A DNA stretch of 9,065 nucleotides from the NCBI GenBank assembly GCA_937960625.1, contig CALGPD010000454.1:1-9065 (forward strand). The letters run 5' to 3'. This stretch comes from an uncultured Spirochaetia bacterium (lineage in GTDB: Bacteria; Spirochaetota; CALGPD01). A model generated the notes under the pieces. It saw nothing but the letters and a program-made list of their open reading frames with translations, did no database searches and was not told the origin of the DNA. Made by a program: the position numbers and the translations under genes. Position 1 is the first letter of the stretch. The number at the start of each line of letters is the position of its first letter. Shown in pieces: positions 1 through 6,786 of the stretch.

Positions 1-1468
1 TGCGCCGGTCATATAAACAAAGAAAAGCAGGAAGAACAATTATCATACAAAAAAATGTTATTAAAATACCTATTCCGCCTATAAAACCGAGTTCTTCAAG
101 CCCTTTGAAACCGGTTAAAATCATTGCAAAAAAAGATGCAGAAATAGAAATCGCGCTGGTTACATTTGCTTTTCCCGTTGACATTAGTGTGGTTTCAATA
201 GCGAGCTTAACGTCTTCAGTACCCTGCAATTCGGCTTTATATCTGGATAAAATATGCACACCGAAATCAATACCAAGCCCAATTAAAATAATAGTGAATA
301 CTATTGATAAAATCGATAAATGCCCAACAGTAACTGTCGTAACACCAAAAGTAAGAGCAATTGCAATAATTAATGACAGCGATGACAATAAAGGCCGGGG
401 AAGATTTTTAAAAAATATAATAAACAACAACGTTACGATTACTAATGCTATTAATGATGCTTTTGCCATATCACTATTTGAAGTATTCATCTCATCGGCT
501 TGTAAAACGACCCTGCCCGTTATTCCGGCTTCAATATTAGGAAAATCCTTTAAAGTTTCCTTAACAATTCTCCTCATCATTTTAAGAGGTTTTTTTATAA
601 TGTTAAGTTCATTCATGTTTTTATTTGGCAGAACCATCATTAATAAAAGTTTGCCGTTATCCGTGAACAAATAACCGTCTTGCTCTTGTTTGACACCTTT
701 TTTCAAACTTTTAAGTTCAGGGGCTGACATTAAAGAAGAAAAATCTACTTTACCGCCATTGCCTTTCCGGAAACCTTTAACAAATGCGGCAATTATCCTT
801 TGCAGCATTAAATACTCTTGCTGGTATTTTTTAGACTGCAGTTTGGCTTGTTTAATTGATTTACCTACAAAACGGTCGACATATTCGGAATTTACGAACC
901 TAAAAAACTCCATCCATTTTTTAAGTTCTGTTAATCCCTGCTTAGTAATTTTACCCTTGAGATTTTTCCGTAAATTTACTTTAAGGCGTTTTATTATTTC
1001 AGCCAAAAGCCCGTTTAAGTTTTTTAAGGAGGCCATCATTTTTAAGCCATCTTTATTTTTAATCAAAACTTTGCGTAAAATCTTAAGATTCTTTATATCG
1101 AGAAATAAAAGAATATTTCTGCCGAACTTCTCATAATTTACTTTATGAAAAATTTTCTTTATATGCTGTTTTTGCTTGATTAATTTTTTATAAATTGTAT
1201 CCGCAAACCTTTTTGCTTCAGCCGGATGATTTTTAACATCAATAACGATATAAATCATTTCAGTATCGCCGAATTCCTTTGTGAAATTAACGTAATCTCT
1301 TTTATATTTCTTTGAATTACTTATCATATCAAAGTAATCAGCTGAAATTTTCAATTTCGTTATTGTAAGAAATGCGGAAATTCCTACAAGTAAAAAAGCT
1401 ATTATTATTATATACTGAGGATACTTATAAATAATATTGGATAGTTTTTTTAAAAATCTTATTCTCAT
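1..1468 (-). CDS. RND/MMPL-family lipid exporter, hopanoid-transporter (HpnN) type, 3' end missing
   Basis: This is the N-terminal 489 codons of an inner-membrane, proton-driven RND exporter; the frame stays open to the left edge. Members of the family have two similar halves and about 850 residues, so roughly half is present. Starting from the ATG at 1468, a membrane helix lies at about residues 14-36. A periplasmic domain follows at about 40-330, rich in Lys and probably helical. Helices then run from about 335 to the window edge. The TM4 motif G-L-G-I-D-F-G-V-H starts at residue 397; D401 matches the proton-relay Asp of MMPL proteins. This motif plus the following S-R-Y is typical of hopanoid-associated RND proteins, which move hopanoids or other lipids to the outer membrane. 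A weak AAGAG site precedes the ATG. The gene lies 53 bases after the toroid gene in the same direction, probably as one operon. The substrate is inferred from the family. Confidence 0.88.
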   Translation of the reverse strand, partial: MRIRFLKKLSNIIYKYPQYIIIIAFLLVGISAFLTITKLKISADYFDMISNSKKYKRDYVNFTKEFGDTEMIYIVIDVKNHPAEAKRFADTIYKKLIKQKQHIKKIFHKVNYEKFGRNILLFLDIKNLKILRKVLIKNKDGLKMMASLKNLNGLLAEIIKRLKVNLRKNLKGKITKQGLTELKKWMEFFRFVNSEYVDRFVGKSIKQAKLQSKKYQQEYLMLQRIIAAFVKGFRKGNGGKVDFSSLMSAPELKSLKKGVKQEQDGYLFTDNGKLLLMMVLPNKNMNELNIIKKPLKMMRRIVKETLKDFPNIEAGITGRVVLQADEMNTSNSDMAKASLIALVIVTLLFIIFFKNLPRPLLSSLSLIIAIALTFGVTTVTVGHLSILSIVFTIILIGLGIDFGVHILSRYKAELQGTEDVKLAIETTLMSTGKANVTSAISISASFFAMILTGFKGLEELGFIGGIGILITFFCMIIVLPAFLCLYDRR

Positions 1469-1521
1469 ATTTACTCTTTTAGTTGATTATTAACAAAGTT
1501 AAGTAAAAAGTTCTAACTCAA

Positions 1522-3333
1522 CTAGTTATATAAATAATGCTTTGCTTCAGTTATTGCATGCATAACGAAAAATGATGTTGAAACATCACTGCCAACGAGT
1601 ATACGTGTCGGATGGCGCATTCTATTCCATTCATACGGTTTATAGGGATGGCCTTTCCCTTCTCCGAGAAAATCAACGAGTATTTTTAAACCCGTTGCTA
1701 TTATCCCGTCGTCTTTATTCTCATATCTGAATAAACACAAAGCACAAACTGCAAGAGCGGCATCAAAAGCATTAATTGTAAATCCCATAACATCGTTTTT
1801 AAGATAATCAATAGCAATTTTTCTTATCTCCTGCATTTTCCCCTCAGGGTCGAGCATTTTTTTCTCCTGCTCGGACAAAGTAAGATATGTATTATAAGCT
1901 TGAGAGGTATAGTAAACGTACATAATAGGCAAATAATACTTATGTGCTGATTCATATTTAAAGTTGCCGCTTGTATATGTGTTGTAATGAAATTTAAGAA
2001 ACCGCTGAACAGTTTTTAAATTCTCACCTACAAATGATTTCCATTGTTTCCGGTTAAATACAATTGAATTAAAAATATCCATATTATGGCCGGGACATAT
2101 TTCCTGACCAATAGAATCGCGGATGATTCTTCCATCCCCTTTATCAAATTCTTTATGAAACCAGATGCCTACCGAACCGTTATAATCAAGCGGCTTTGTT
2201 ATTTCAATGGTTGCAAGGTTTGAATCAAATCCACTGCCGTATTGATATTCATTGATAATTTCAACCCAGGGATGATTTAAAAATTTCTTACATTCTTCTA
2301 ATAGTTCTTTATCAGCAATGATTTTATTTTTCTTAACCAACTCAAGCCATTTGCTTGCTATTTCGAGAGTTAAAAATGTTGTATCCGTATCAGGAACGTA
2401 ATCTTTAAAGCCTAAATCTGCTTTTTTCTGCCAATCGGATTTAGTAAGATTGCATAAAGGGGTGCCGTTTTCGTCCATGGGTAAACACGTTGTGCTTGGA
2501 TGCTTAACGCCCTTGTTAGGGGATGTAAGCCATTCCTGGCTTGTTACAACCATATATCGCACCATATTTTCTATTATATTTATGATTTTATTATATTCAT
2601 GCCTGCTTAAATTTGTTTTCTCAATTCTTGAAAGAAGTTGTTCACAAAAGATAGCATCGCTAAACGCAATTCTGTGATATATCCAAGCAACCTTTTGATA
2701 CATTGGTTCACTGATACCTTTAAATGGTTTTCTGATAAGCTTTGATTTTTTCGGATTAGACTTTAGAAAACAACGGATAAAATAAAACAGCACTGTAATA
2801 TTTTTATATTCAAATGCACCCAAACCGTGTAAAACACTGAAAAAGTTTTTACTGTTCATATGCTCATCACCGGTCATAACAACCTGAGCAGCTACTTTAA
2901 TCCATGGGTCTTTTTTACTATTACCCCATGCTTTGAATATATCACTTGTAACCGATGCCATAACTTTATCAAGTTCCTCTTCAGAGGGTTTTTGTTTAAC
3001 TAGTTCGGTTTTCTCACGGATCTGATAATTTTTTTCAGGAATTTTATCAAGTAAATCACCAATAGGTTTAAACGTTGTATCAATCCATTTAGCGTCATTC
3101 CAATTTTCATAAGTAGCATTCATAATAGCTTTAAATATTTCTTGATACTTAGGGATATCTGATTTAGGAATATCAGGATGACGGATTCCCTTTAATATAA
3201 ACGTTTTTAGCAGTATATTGCCTGCCAGTTTTTTATACATCTTTCTGAAATTTTCTCCGGGTTCTCCCGCAGGTTTAGTTTTAAGTACAATCTTATCGCA
3301 TATATCATACAAATTAGCATTCTTTTCAGCCAT
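1522..3333 (-). CDS. Hypothetical protein resembling the alpha/alpha-toroid of terpene cyclases
   Basis: I do not recognise a named family. The 603 residues have no signal peptide and no clear membrane helix, so the protein is probably cytoplasmic or peripheral. The N-terminal 250 residues are helical and lysine-rich. The sequence V-P-D-T-D-T-T-F-L-T-L-E starts at about residue 313 and resembles the D-x-D-[DT]-T helix of class II terpene cyclases. The C-terminal stretch G-S-D-V-S-T-S-F-F, from residue 581, has the G-S-x-x-x-T spacing often seen in the last toroid repeats. Classical QW repeats and an intact DxDD are not seen, so catalytic activity is uncertain. A GTG at 3339 could extend the frame, but it lies inside GAGGTG. 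That sequence is a good ribosome site for the ATG at 3333, so I chose the ATG. The downstream partner is an RND lipid exporter, which suggests a role with isoprenoid or other lipids. The fold call is tentative. Confidence 0.6.
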   Translation of the reverse strand: MAEKNANLYDICDKIVLKTKPAGEPGENFRKMYKKLAGNILLKTFILKGIRHPDIPKSDIPKYQEIFKAIMNATYENWNDAKWIDTTFKPIGDLLDKIPEKNYQIREKTELVKQKPSEEELDKVMASVTSDIFKAWGNSKKDPWIKVAAQVVMTGDEHMNSKNFFSVLHGLGAFEYKNITVLFYFIRCFLKSNPKKSKLIRKPFKGISEPMYQKVAWIYHRIAFSDAIFCEQLLSRIEKTNLSRHEYNKIINIIENMVRYMVVTSQEWLTSPNKGVKHPSTTCLPMDENGTPLCNLTKSDWQKKADLGFKDYVPDTDTTFLTLEIASKWLELVKKNKIIADKELLEECKKFLNHPWVEIINEYQYGSGFDSNLATIEITKPLDYNGSVGIWFHKEFDKGDGRIIRDSIGQEICPGHNMDIFNSIVFNRKQWKSFVGENLKTVQRFLKFHYNTYTSGNFKYESAHKYYLPIMYVYYTSQAYNTYLTLSEQEKKMLDPEGKMQEIRKIAIDYLKNDVMGFTINAFDAALAVCALCLFRYENKDDGIIATGLKILVDFLGEGKGHPYKPYEWNRMRHPTRILVGSDVSTSFFVMHAITEAKHYLYN

Positions 3334-3359
3334 TTTCACCTCGTTATGATTAATAATTT

Positions 3360-3388
3360 ATTTTACAATTAATTCAATATTAAATCAA
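3360..3388 (-). promoter_or_regulatory. Sigma-70-like promoter for the toroid/RND operon
   Basis: Reading the minus strand, TTGATT (3383-3388) is followed by a 17-base spacer and TAAAAT (3360-3365). Transcription would start near 3353, leaving a leader of about 20 bases that carries the GAGGTG ribosome site. The region is very AT-rich, so a chance match is possible. Confidence 0.4.
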
Positions 3389-3508
3389 TAATAATTATAA
3401 TTTTAAGCAATTTAAATTTACGCAAAATTATTTTAAATTCAATATTTTAATAGAATCGAAACAATTAATACTTTATTTTTTTATAATAATAGATATTATT
3501 ATAGTATT

Positions 3509-4027
3509 ATGGTACCGGATTTAGCGGTTAAGAGCAGAGATGACATTTACTCGCTTATTGAACACCAGGTTGATACTTTCTCTACCAAAATTGAGACATG
3601 GTTTAAGCGGTACTTTACCTCAAACCCAATTAACGAAAAAAAGCCCCAACTTATAGTAGGAACTGACAGTTCATATTCACACGGAAAAACGGTTTTTACC
3701 GTTGCAATCGTTGTTAATACAATGGGAAGCGGCGCTGAATATATATTTAAAAGGTTTACCGTATTCCGTTATCTGACAATTTTTGAAAAAATTTATTCCG
3801 AAGCCCACACTTCTGTACTCGTTGCCAGTATGCTTAAAGAAAACGGCCATGTTGACCGGTTCAGCGAACTTATAGTGCATGTTGATGCAAACGAAAATGA
3901 AAACGCTAAAAGTTCTCAATATTATCATTCAATTATGGGTATGGTTAAAGGCTGCGGGTTTAACGCAGTTGGCAAACCCTATGCGTTTGCAGCTACAAAC
4001 GTAGCAGACAGACATTGCAGGTCTTAA
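3509..4027 (+). CDS. YkuK/DUF458-family ribonuclease H-like protein
   Basis: The 172 residues match the usual length of the YkuK (DUF458) family, predicted to have an RNase H fold; no substrate is firmly established. Visible core motifs are V-G-T-D-S-S (D53), the E-K-I-Y-S-E-A-H helix (E98), I-V-H-V-D-A-N (D126) and K-P-Y-A-F-A-A-T-N-V-A-D-R near the C-terminus (D167). These four acidic residues are well placed for a two-metal site. The second strand usually reads H-x-D-x-G-x-N-G; here it is H-V-D-A-N-E-N-E-N, a small departure. No Shine-Dalgarno sequence precedes the ATG. A TATTAT hexamer at 3497-3502 would put transcription start on or next to the ATG, so the mRNA may be leaderless. The gene is divergent from the toroid gene and shows no functional link to it. 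Confidence 0.85.
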   Translation: MVPDLAVKSRDDIYSLIEHQVDTFSTKIETWFKRYFTSNPINEKKPQLIVGTDSSYSHGKTVFTVAIVVNTMGSGAEYIFKRFTVFRYLTIFEKIYSEAHTSVLVASMLKENGHVDRFSELIVHVDANENENAKSSQYYHSIMGMVKGCGFNAVGKPYAFAATNVADRHCRS

Positions 4028-4108
4028 TTAAATGTTTTAAAACCAAAATTCACATTTCAAAATATTTTCATGAATTTATTTGTTTAATATCGAATGTAAA
4101 GTGTTCTA

Positions 4109-4144
4109 TATAAAAGAAACCCGTTATAACATTTATAACGGGTT
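4109..4144 (-). terminator. Rho-independent terminator-like hairpin, minus direction
   Basis: AACCCGTTATAA (4118-4129) pairs perfectly with 4133-4144 around a 3-base loop. On the minus strand the stem is followed by TCTTTTATA, a fair U-rich tail. On the plus strand it is followed by GGGAG, so it is unlikely to end the YkuK transcript. A minus-direction terminator here implies a transcript coming from about 4150-4260. Confidence 0.55.
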
Positions 4145-4162
4145 GGGAGTGTTTTGAAAAAT

Positions 4163-4230
4163 TTATATCTTGGCCTGTTTAATTAGGCCTGTGGTAGCTT
4201 TTTTATCGTCTGTTATAAAATTATTCTCCT
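4163..4230 (-). other. Possible micro-ORF or small RNA body with a Shine-Dalgarno site
   Basis: On the minus strand AGGAG (4226-4230) lies 9 bases upstream of an ATA codon at 4216. That codon opens a run of 17 sense codons, translating as (M)TDDKKATTGLIKQAKI, closed by TAA at 4163. No ATG, GTG or TTG lies at the right place; the nearest ATG (4243) is closed after two codons. A 5-bp stem, GGCCT with AGGCC (4172-4189), lies inside. The terminator-like hairpin 19 bases downstream supports transcription. It could be a small RNA, a peptide with an unusual start, or the eroded start of a lost gene. Evidence for translation is weak. Confidence 0.2.
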
Positions 4231-4286
4231 GAATTTAATTCATCTCAGTTTAAAAATTAGACTTAAAAAAATTAAAAAGGTTAAAA

Positions 4287-4319
4287 AAAATCTTAAAAAA
4301 AATTATTTTTTAAGATTTT
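4287..4319. repeat. 14-bp perfect inverted repeat
   Basis: AAAATCTTAAAAAA (4287-4300) is complementary to 4306-4319 with a 5-base loop. The stem contains only one G-C pair per side, so it is thermodynamically weak. It lies about 60 bases upstream of the lipid kinase and could be an attenuator, a protein site or simply AT-rich sequence. Confidence 0.4.
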
Positions 4320-4376
4320 ATATAACAAAATTTTTATTTGGCTATGAAAAATTAAAAACTTAACTATATTTTGCTT

Positions 4377-5255
4377 GTGAAAAAAAGCATACTTTTATTA
4401 ATCAATCCATATGCCGGAGATAAAAAATCTGTAAAAAAAATTTCAAAAATTGAAAAACCATTTATAAATAACGGTTTTTCAGTTGAAACAGTTATTACAG
4501 AAAACAAAGCTCATTTAATTCAAACGGCTAAAAACAGGTGCGCGAATTTCACACATGTCGCTGCTGTCGGCGGAGACGGCACTTTAAACGCCGTATTAAA
4601 CGCTTGTTTAAACGATAATATTATATTCGTTTTTATTCCTGCCGGAACAATAAACATTTTCGCAAAAGAATACAAAATTCCGCTTAACACCGTGAAAGCA
4701 GCAAAACTGCTGTCTACAGGAATCACAACTAAAATTGACGTGATTCATGCAGGCGCTAAGAACGCTTTACTTATGGTAAGCGCAGGCCTTGATTCTTATA
4801 CTGTGGATTACGTTTCAAAAAACAAAAATAAACCAGGCAAATTTAAGTACTTTTTTCACGTTCTTAAGAACGCTTTTAAATACACCTATCCCGATTTAAA
4901 AGCCGCAATTAACGGCAAAACAATTACAGCAAAGTTTATATTAGCCGGTCAAACCAATAAATATGCCGGGTATTTAAAACTTTTACCAAAGGCAAAGTTT
5001 AATGACGGACTATTGCACGTTTGCGCGTTTAAGGGCAAATCTCCCTGGGCACACCTCATGCTTGCAATAAAATCCTTATTTGGAATACATTCCCGTTCAC
5101 ATTACGTTGAAATCCTTAAAACGGATAAAATAACTCTTACAGGCCCGGATAGTTTAATATCTCAAATGGACGGGGAACAATTTGCTCCCCTCCCGCTTGA
5201 AATATCCATAATTCCGGACAAAGTAAATTTTCTTATACCGTCCAAATCAGGATAA
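4377..5255 (+). CDS. Diacylglycerol kinase-family lipid kinase (YegS/DgkB type)
   Basis: A soluble or membrane-peripheral lipid kinase of 292 residues, the usual size, that would phosphorylate diacylglycerol or a related lipid with ATP. Counting from the GTG, the N-terminal strand ends in I-N-P-Y-A-G (9-14). The nucleotide-binding G-G-D-G-T is at 65-69 and is followed by L-N. The P-A-G-T-x-N motif is at 88-93. Late family motifs are D-G-L-L (210-213) and Q-M-D-G-E in the C-terminal beta domain. All key motifs are intact. The longest frame begins with TTG at 4371, but relatives usually start M-K-K-x-L-L-I-x-N-P, so GTG at 4377 is preferred. There is no Shine-Dalgarno sequence. TATATT at 4365-4370 would place transcription start at about the GTG, so it may be leaderless. 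The lipid substrate cannot be read from sequence. Confidence 0.9.
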   Translation: MKKSILLLINPYAGDKKSVKKISKIEKPFINNGFSVETVITENKAHLIQTAKNRCANFTHVAAVGGDGTLNAVLNACLNDNIIFVFIPAGTINIFAKEYKIPLNTVKAAKLLSTGITTKIDVIHAGAKNALLMVSAGLDSYTVDYVSKNKNKPGKFKYFFHVLKNAFKYTYPDLKAAINGKTITAKFILAGQTNKYAGYLKLLPKAKFNDGLLHVCAFKGKSPWAHLMLAIKSLFGIHSRSHYVEILKTDKITLTGPDSLISQMDGEQFAPLPLEISIIPDKVNFLIPSKSG

Positions 5256-5318
5256 CACTTAGGTCTTTTCGGCTAACTATACTATGTAATAAGGAGACAA
5301 ATATTATTCGTTTCCTAT

Positions 5319-5344
5319 CAGTGAGCAAAGGGTATCTTTCACTG
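5319..5344. repeat. Imperfect hairpin downstream of the lipid kinase
   Basis: CAGTG (5319-5323) pairs with CACTG (5340-5344), and AAAG (5327-5330) with CTTT (5336-5339). Three unpaired bases lie on one side and the loop is 5 bases. It has no T-run, so it is a weak terminator candidate. It lies between the converging lipid kinase and the small gene at 5366-5503. Confidence 0.35.
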
Positions 5345-5349
5345 TGTCC

Positions 5350-5374
5350 TTTAGATAAATTATATTTATCTAAA
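5350..5374. terminator. 11-bp perfect hairpin between converging genes
   Basis: TTTAGATAAAT (5350-5360) pairs with 5364-5374 across the loop TAT. On the minus strand it overlaps the stop codon of the 45-codon gene, and on the plus strand it lies about 95 bases after the lipid kinase. A good T-run is missing on both sides, so it is more certain as a hairpin than as a terminator. Confidence 0.4.
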
Positions 5375-5503
5375 TAAAACTTCTGTAATGTCAGTTGCCA
5401 TACGATGAATGACGAAATTTAAATATTCTTCGTCATTAATCTTGACTTTAAGTTCTTTGATTCGAGAAATTCCATTTTCCTTTTTTCTTCGTCGTCTTCT
5501 CAC
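5366..5503 (-). CDS. Small basic hypothetical protein, 45 residues, GTG start
   Basis: I do not recognise this family. The frame begins with GTG at 5503, preceded at 8 bases by AAGGA (5512-5516), and ends with TAA at 5366. An in-frame TGA just upstream limits the N-terminus. The product begins M-R-R-R-R-R-K-K-E-N-G, then R-I-K-E-L-K-V-K-I-N-D-E-E-Y-L, and ends in a hydrophobic-acidic stretch F-V-I-H-R-M-A-T-D-I-T-E-V-L-F-R. The composition looks like a real folded peptide: a cationic N-terminal tail, then a strand or helix with alternating charge. There are no Cys residues and no membrane helix. It lies 119 bases downstream of yraN on the same strand. The longer overlapping frame at 5448-5669 has no such start signal. 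Nucleic-acid or ribosome binding is a guess from the Arg run. Confidence 0.5.
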   Translation of the reverse strand: MRRRRRKKENGISRIKELKVKINDEEYLNFVIHRMATDITEVLFR

Positions 5504-5569
5504 TTTGAAAATCCTTTTTCAAAGATATTTTTTTGAACTTGTAAAAAAAACAAATTCTGTATATCAATA

Positions 5570-5588
5570 AACACGTTAAAAACGTGTT
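5570..5588 (-). terminator. Possible terminator of yraN
   Basis: AACACGTT (5570-5577) pairs with AACGTGTT (5581-5588) across a 3-base loop, 34 bases after the yraN stop. On the minus strand it is followed by TATTG, only weakly T-rich, with a stronger T-run about 20 bases later at 5543-5550. Termination may be partial, letting the small gene at 5366-5503 be read through. Confidence 0.4.
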
Positions 5589-5622
5589 ATATTTATGCAC
5601 TATGGATTGATTTAAATGAAAT

Positions 5623-6018
5623 TTACGCAGTGAATATATTTTCGATATGTTTAATCTGATAGTTTTCAAAATTTACTCCATCCGTGAATAAAATAATTAA
5701 ATCAATTCGACAATCCTTGTCTGTTTTCAAAAACTTTCCAATATAGTATTCGGCTGTTTTATAGATTCTATTAATCTTTTTTTGGGAAATCTGTGAAATT
5801 ACCGGCCCAAAACTTTTATTTGTTCGTGTTTTAACTTCAACAAAAACCAAAACACCGTCTTTTTCCGCTATTATATCTATTTCCCCATAACGGCAGCGGT
5901 AATTTCTCGTTATTATCTTATAATTTTTCTCAGCTAAATAATCCCCGGCAATTGCTTCCCCAAAATTTCCGAGTTTTTTCCTGGCTGAATTAATAGAATT
6001 ATCGGGCTTATTTTGCAT
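5623..6018 (-). CDS. yraN: YraN/UPF0102 family protein, endonuclease-like fold
   Basis: The 131 residues match the UPF0102 (YraN) family, which has a restriction-endonuclease/Holliday-resolvase-like fold; its cellular role is not firmly established. Counting from the ATG at 6018, the N-terminal G-N-F-G-E motif has E21. The core is Y-G-E-I-D-I-I-A (D48) followed by V-F-V-E-V-K-T-R (E61, K63), the expected D-(x)n-E-x-K metal site. The C-terminal strand C-R-I-D-L-I also fits. The frame could start with TTG at 6030, but ATG at 6018 is nearer the usual N-terminus. Neither start has a Shine-Dalgarno sequence. A TTGGTT-T-AACCAA palindrome covers 6018-6030, directly over the start. Genes usually near yraN, such as rnhB or rsmI, are absent. 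Confidence 0.9.
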   Translation of the reverse strand: MQNKPDNSINSARKKLGNFGEAIAGDYLAEKNYKIITRNYRCRYGEIDIIAEKDGVLVFVEVKTRTNKSFGPVISQISQKKINRIYKTAEYYIGKFLKTDKDCRIDLIILFTDGVNFENYQIKHIENIFTA

Positions 6019-6101
6019 TGGTTTAACCAAATTTATTTATTAATAAAAAAAGTATAATTATAATCAATTTAAAACAGGTGATTTACTTATCAAAACGAAA
6101 T

Positions 6102-6131
6102 AAAAAACCCGTTTTTTTTCTAAAACGGGTT
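6102..6131 (-). terminator. Rho-independent terminator of the larger arginine-rich gene
   Basis: AACCCGTTTT (6106-6115) pairs with AAAACGGGTT (6122-6131) around a 6-base loop. The minus-strand tail is T-rich. It lies 30 bases after the stop codon at 6161. Its minus-strand core, CCCGTTTTAGAAA, recurs in the terminator of the paralogous gene at 6895-6928. Confidence 0.85.
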
Positions 6132-6160
6132 AAATAATCTAAATTATAAATTTTTAAAGC

Positions 6161-6766
6161 TTATCTGCCTCCACCGGATGGCCGTCTATTTCTTCGGCGT
6201 TCTTTGCGTTTTTCTTTTCTGTTAGTTCTGCGCTCTCTGCGGTTTTCTCTTCTATTAGTTCTTCTGTTTCTTACTCTCTCTCTGCGGTTTCTTCTTCGGT
6301 CTCTTACCCGTTCTCTGCGGTTTCTTCTTCTATTATCTCTTATTTGTTCTCTACGGCCTCTTCTTCTATCACGTCTATAATCTCGTCGGTGATGTCTTCT
6401 ATCGCGTCTATAATCTCGTCGATATCCTCTACGATATCCTCTACGATATCCTCTACGATAACGTCTTCTTGCTCTTGGATGGTATCTGTAATATCTTTCT
6501 CTTCTTATTCTTCTCCATCTTCTTGTTCTTGGATTATATTCCTGATAATATCCGCCTCTTTCATAATATCTCATTCTATAACGGCGGCTGCGGTAATATC
6601 TGTAGTAACGCCTTCTCGGTATTCTATGCCATCGGCCTGTTCTAGGGTTATACTCCTGATAATATCCTCTTCTTCCATTATAACGCATTCTAGGACGCGC
6701 ATGGCTGGAAGTAAAAGGAACGAATAATGCTAAAAGCATGATTAATAATAAAAGTTTGCTTTTCAT
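6161..6766 (-). CDS. Exported, extremely arginine-rich repeat protein (201 residues)
   Basis: No known family is recognised. The protein starts M-K-S-K, then a hydrophobic core L-L-L-L-I-M-L-L-A-L-F-V-P-F, with a likely signal-peptidase site after S-H-A (residue 23). Of 178 mature residues about 83 are Arg and only 3 are Lys, with no Cys. Residues 33-68 and 71-107 are two imperfect copies of a unit beginning G-Y-Y-Q-E-Y-N-P-R-T, rich in Tyr and Arg. Residues 103-120 are R-R-G-Y/R-R-D-Y tetrapeptides. Residues 130-195 are R-R-N-R-R-E-R-V-type repeats, and the end is R-R-P-S-G-G-G-R. AGGAG lies 5 bases before the ATG. The promoter, leader hairpin and terminator suggest a single-gene unit. The neighbour at 6947-7285 is a paralogue. 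Binding to polyanions such as LPS, nucleic acid or acidic polymers is inferred from charge only. Confidence 0.8.
   Translation of the reverse strand: MKSKLLLLIMLLALFVPFTSSHARPRMRYNGRRGYYQEYNPRTGRWHRIPRRRYYRYYRSRRYRMRYYERGGYYQEYNPRTRRWRRIRRERYYRYHPRARRRYRRGYRRGYRRGYRRDYRRDRRHHRRDYRRDRRRGRREQIRDNRRRNRRERVRDRRRNRRERVRNRRTNRRENRRERRTNRKEKRKERRRNRRPSGGGR
6421..6460. repeat. 12-bp perfect tandem repeat, 3.3 copies, inside the arginine-rich gene
   Basis: GATATCCTCTAC is repeated exactly at 6421-6432, 6433-6444 and 6445-6456, with a further GATA. On the coding strand it encodes the tetrapeptide Y-R-R-G. The copies are identical at synonymous positions, so they are recent or actively homogenised. Gain or loss of a unit keeps the reading frame. 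Confidence 0.95.
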
Positions 6767-6786
6767 TTTTTCTCCTCATTTATATT

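Larger units (their letters stand above)
4028..4376. other. 349-base intergenic stretch with hairpins and a possible minus-strand small transcript
   Basis: No ordinary gene is visible. The stretch holds a strong hairpin at 4118-4144 oriented as a minus-strand terminator, a short inverted repeat at 4172-4189, a possible minus-strand micro-ORF at 4163-4216, and an AT-only-loop palindrome at 4287-4319. It is extremely AT-rich from 4250 to 4340. The final bases include TATATT (4365-4370), a possible -10 element for the lipid kinase. Confidence 0.6.

Noticed and set aside
105..1136. Two plus-strand frames of 189 and 148 codons
   Set aside because: They are antisense to the RND exporter, which has clear family motifs on the minus strand.
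5291..5377. AAGGAG followed by ATT and 23 further codons, plus strand
   Set aside because: There is no normal start codon, and it overlaps hairpins and the end of the minus-strand 45-codon gene. Probably chance.
5448..5669. 73-codon minus-strand frame overlapping the end of yraN
   Set aside because: It has no ribosome site and overlaps two better-supported frames (yraN and the 45-codon gene).
6344..6727. Plus-strand Ser/Ile-rich frame
   Set aside because: It is the complement of the arginine-rich gene. Arg codon repeats leave the opposite strand without stops.
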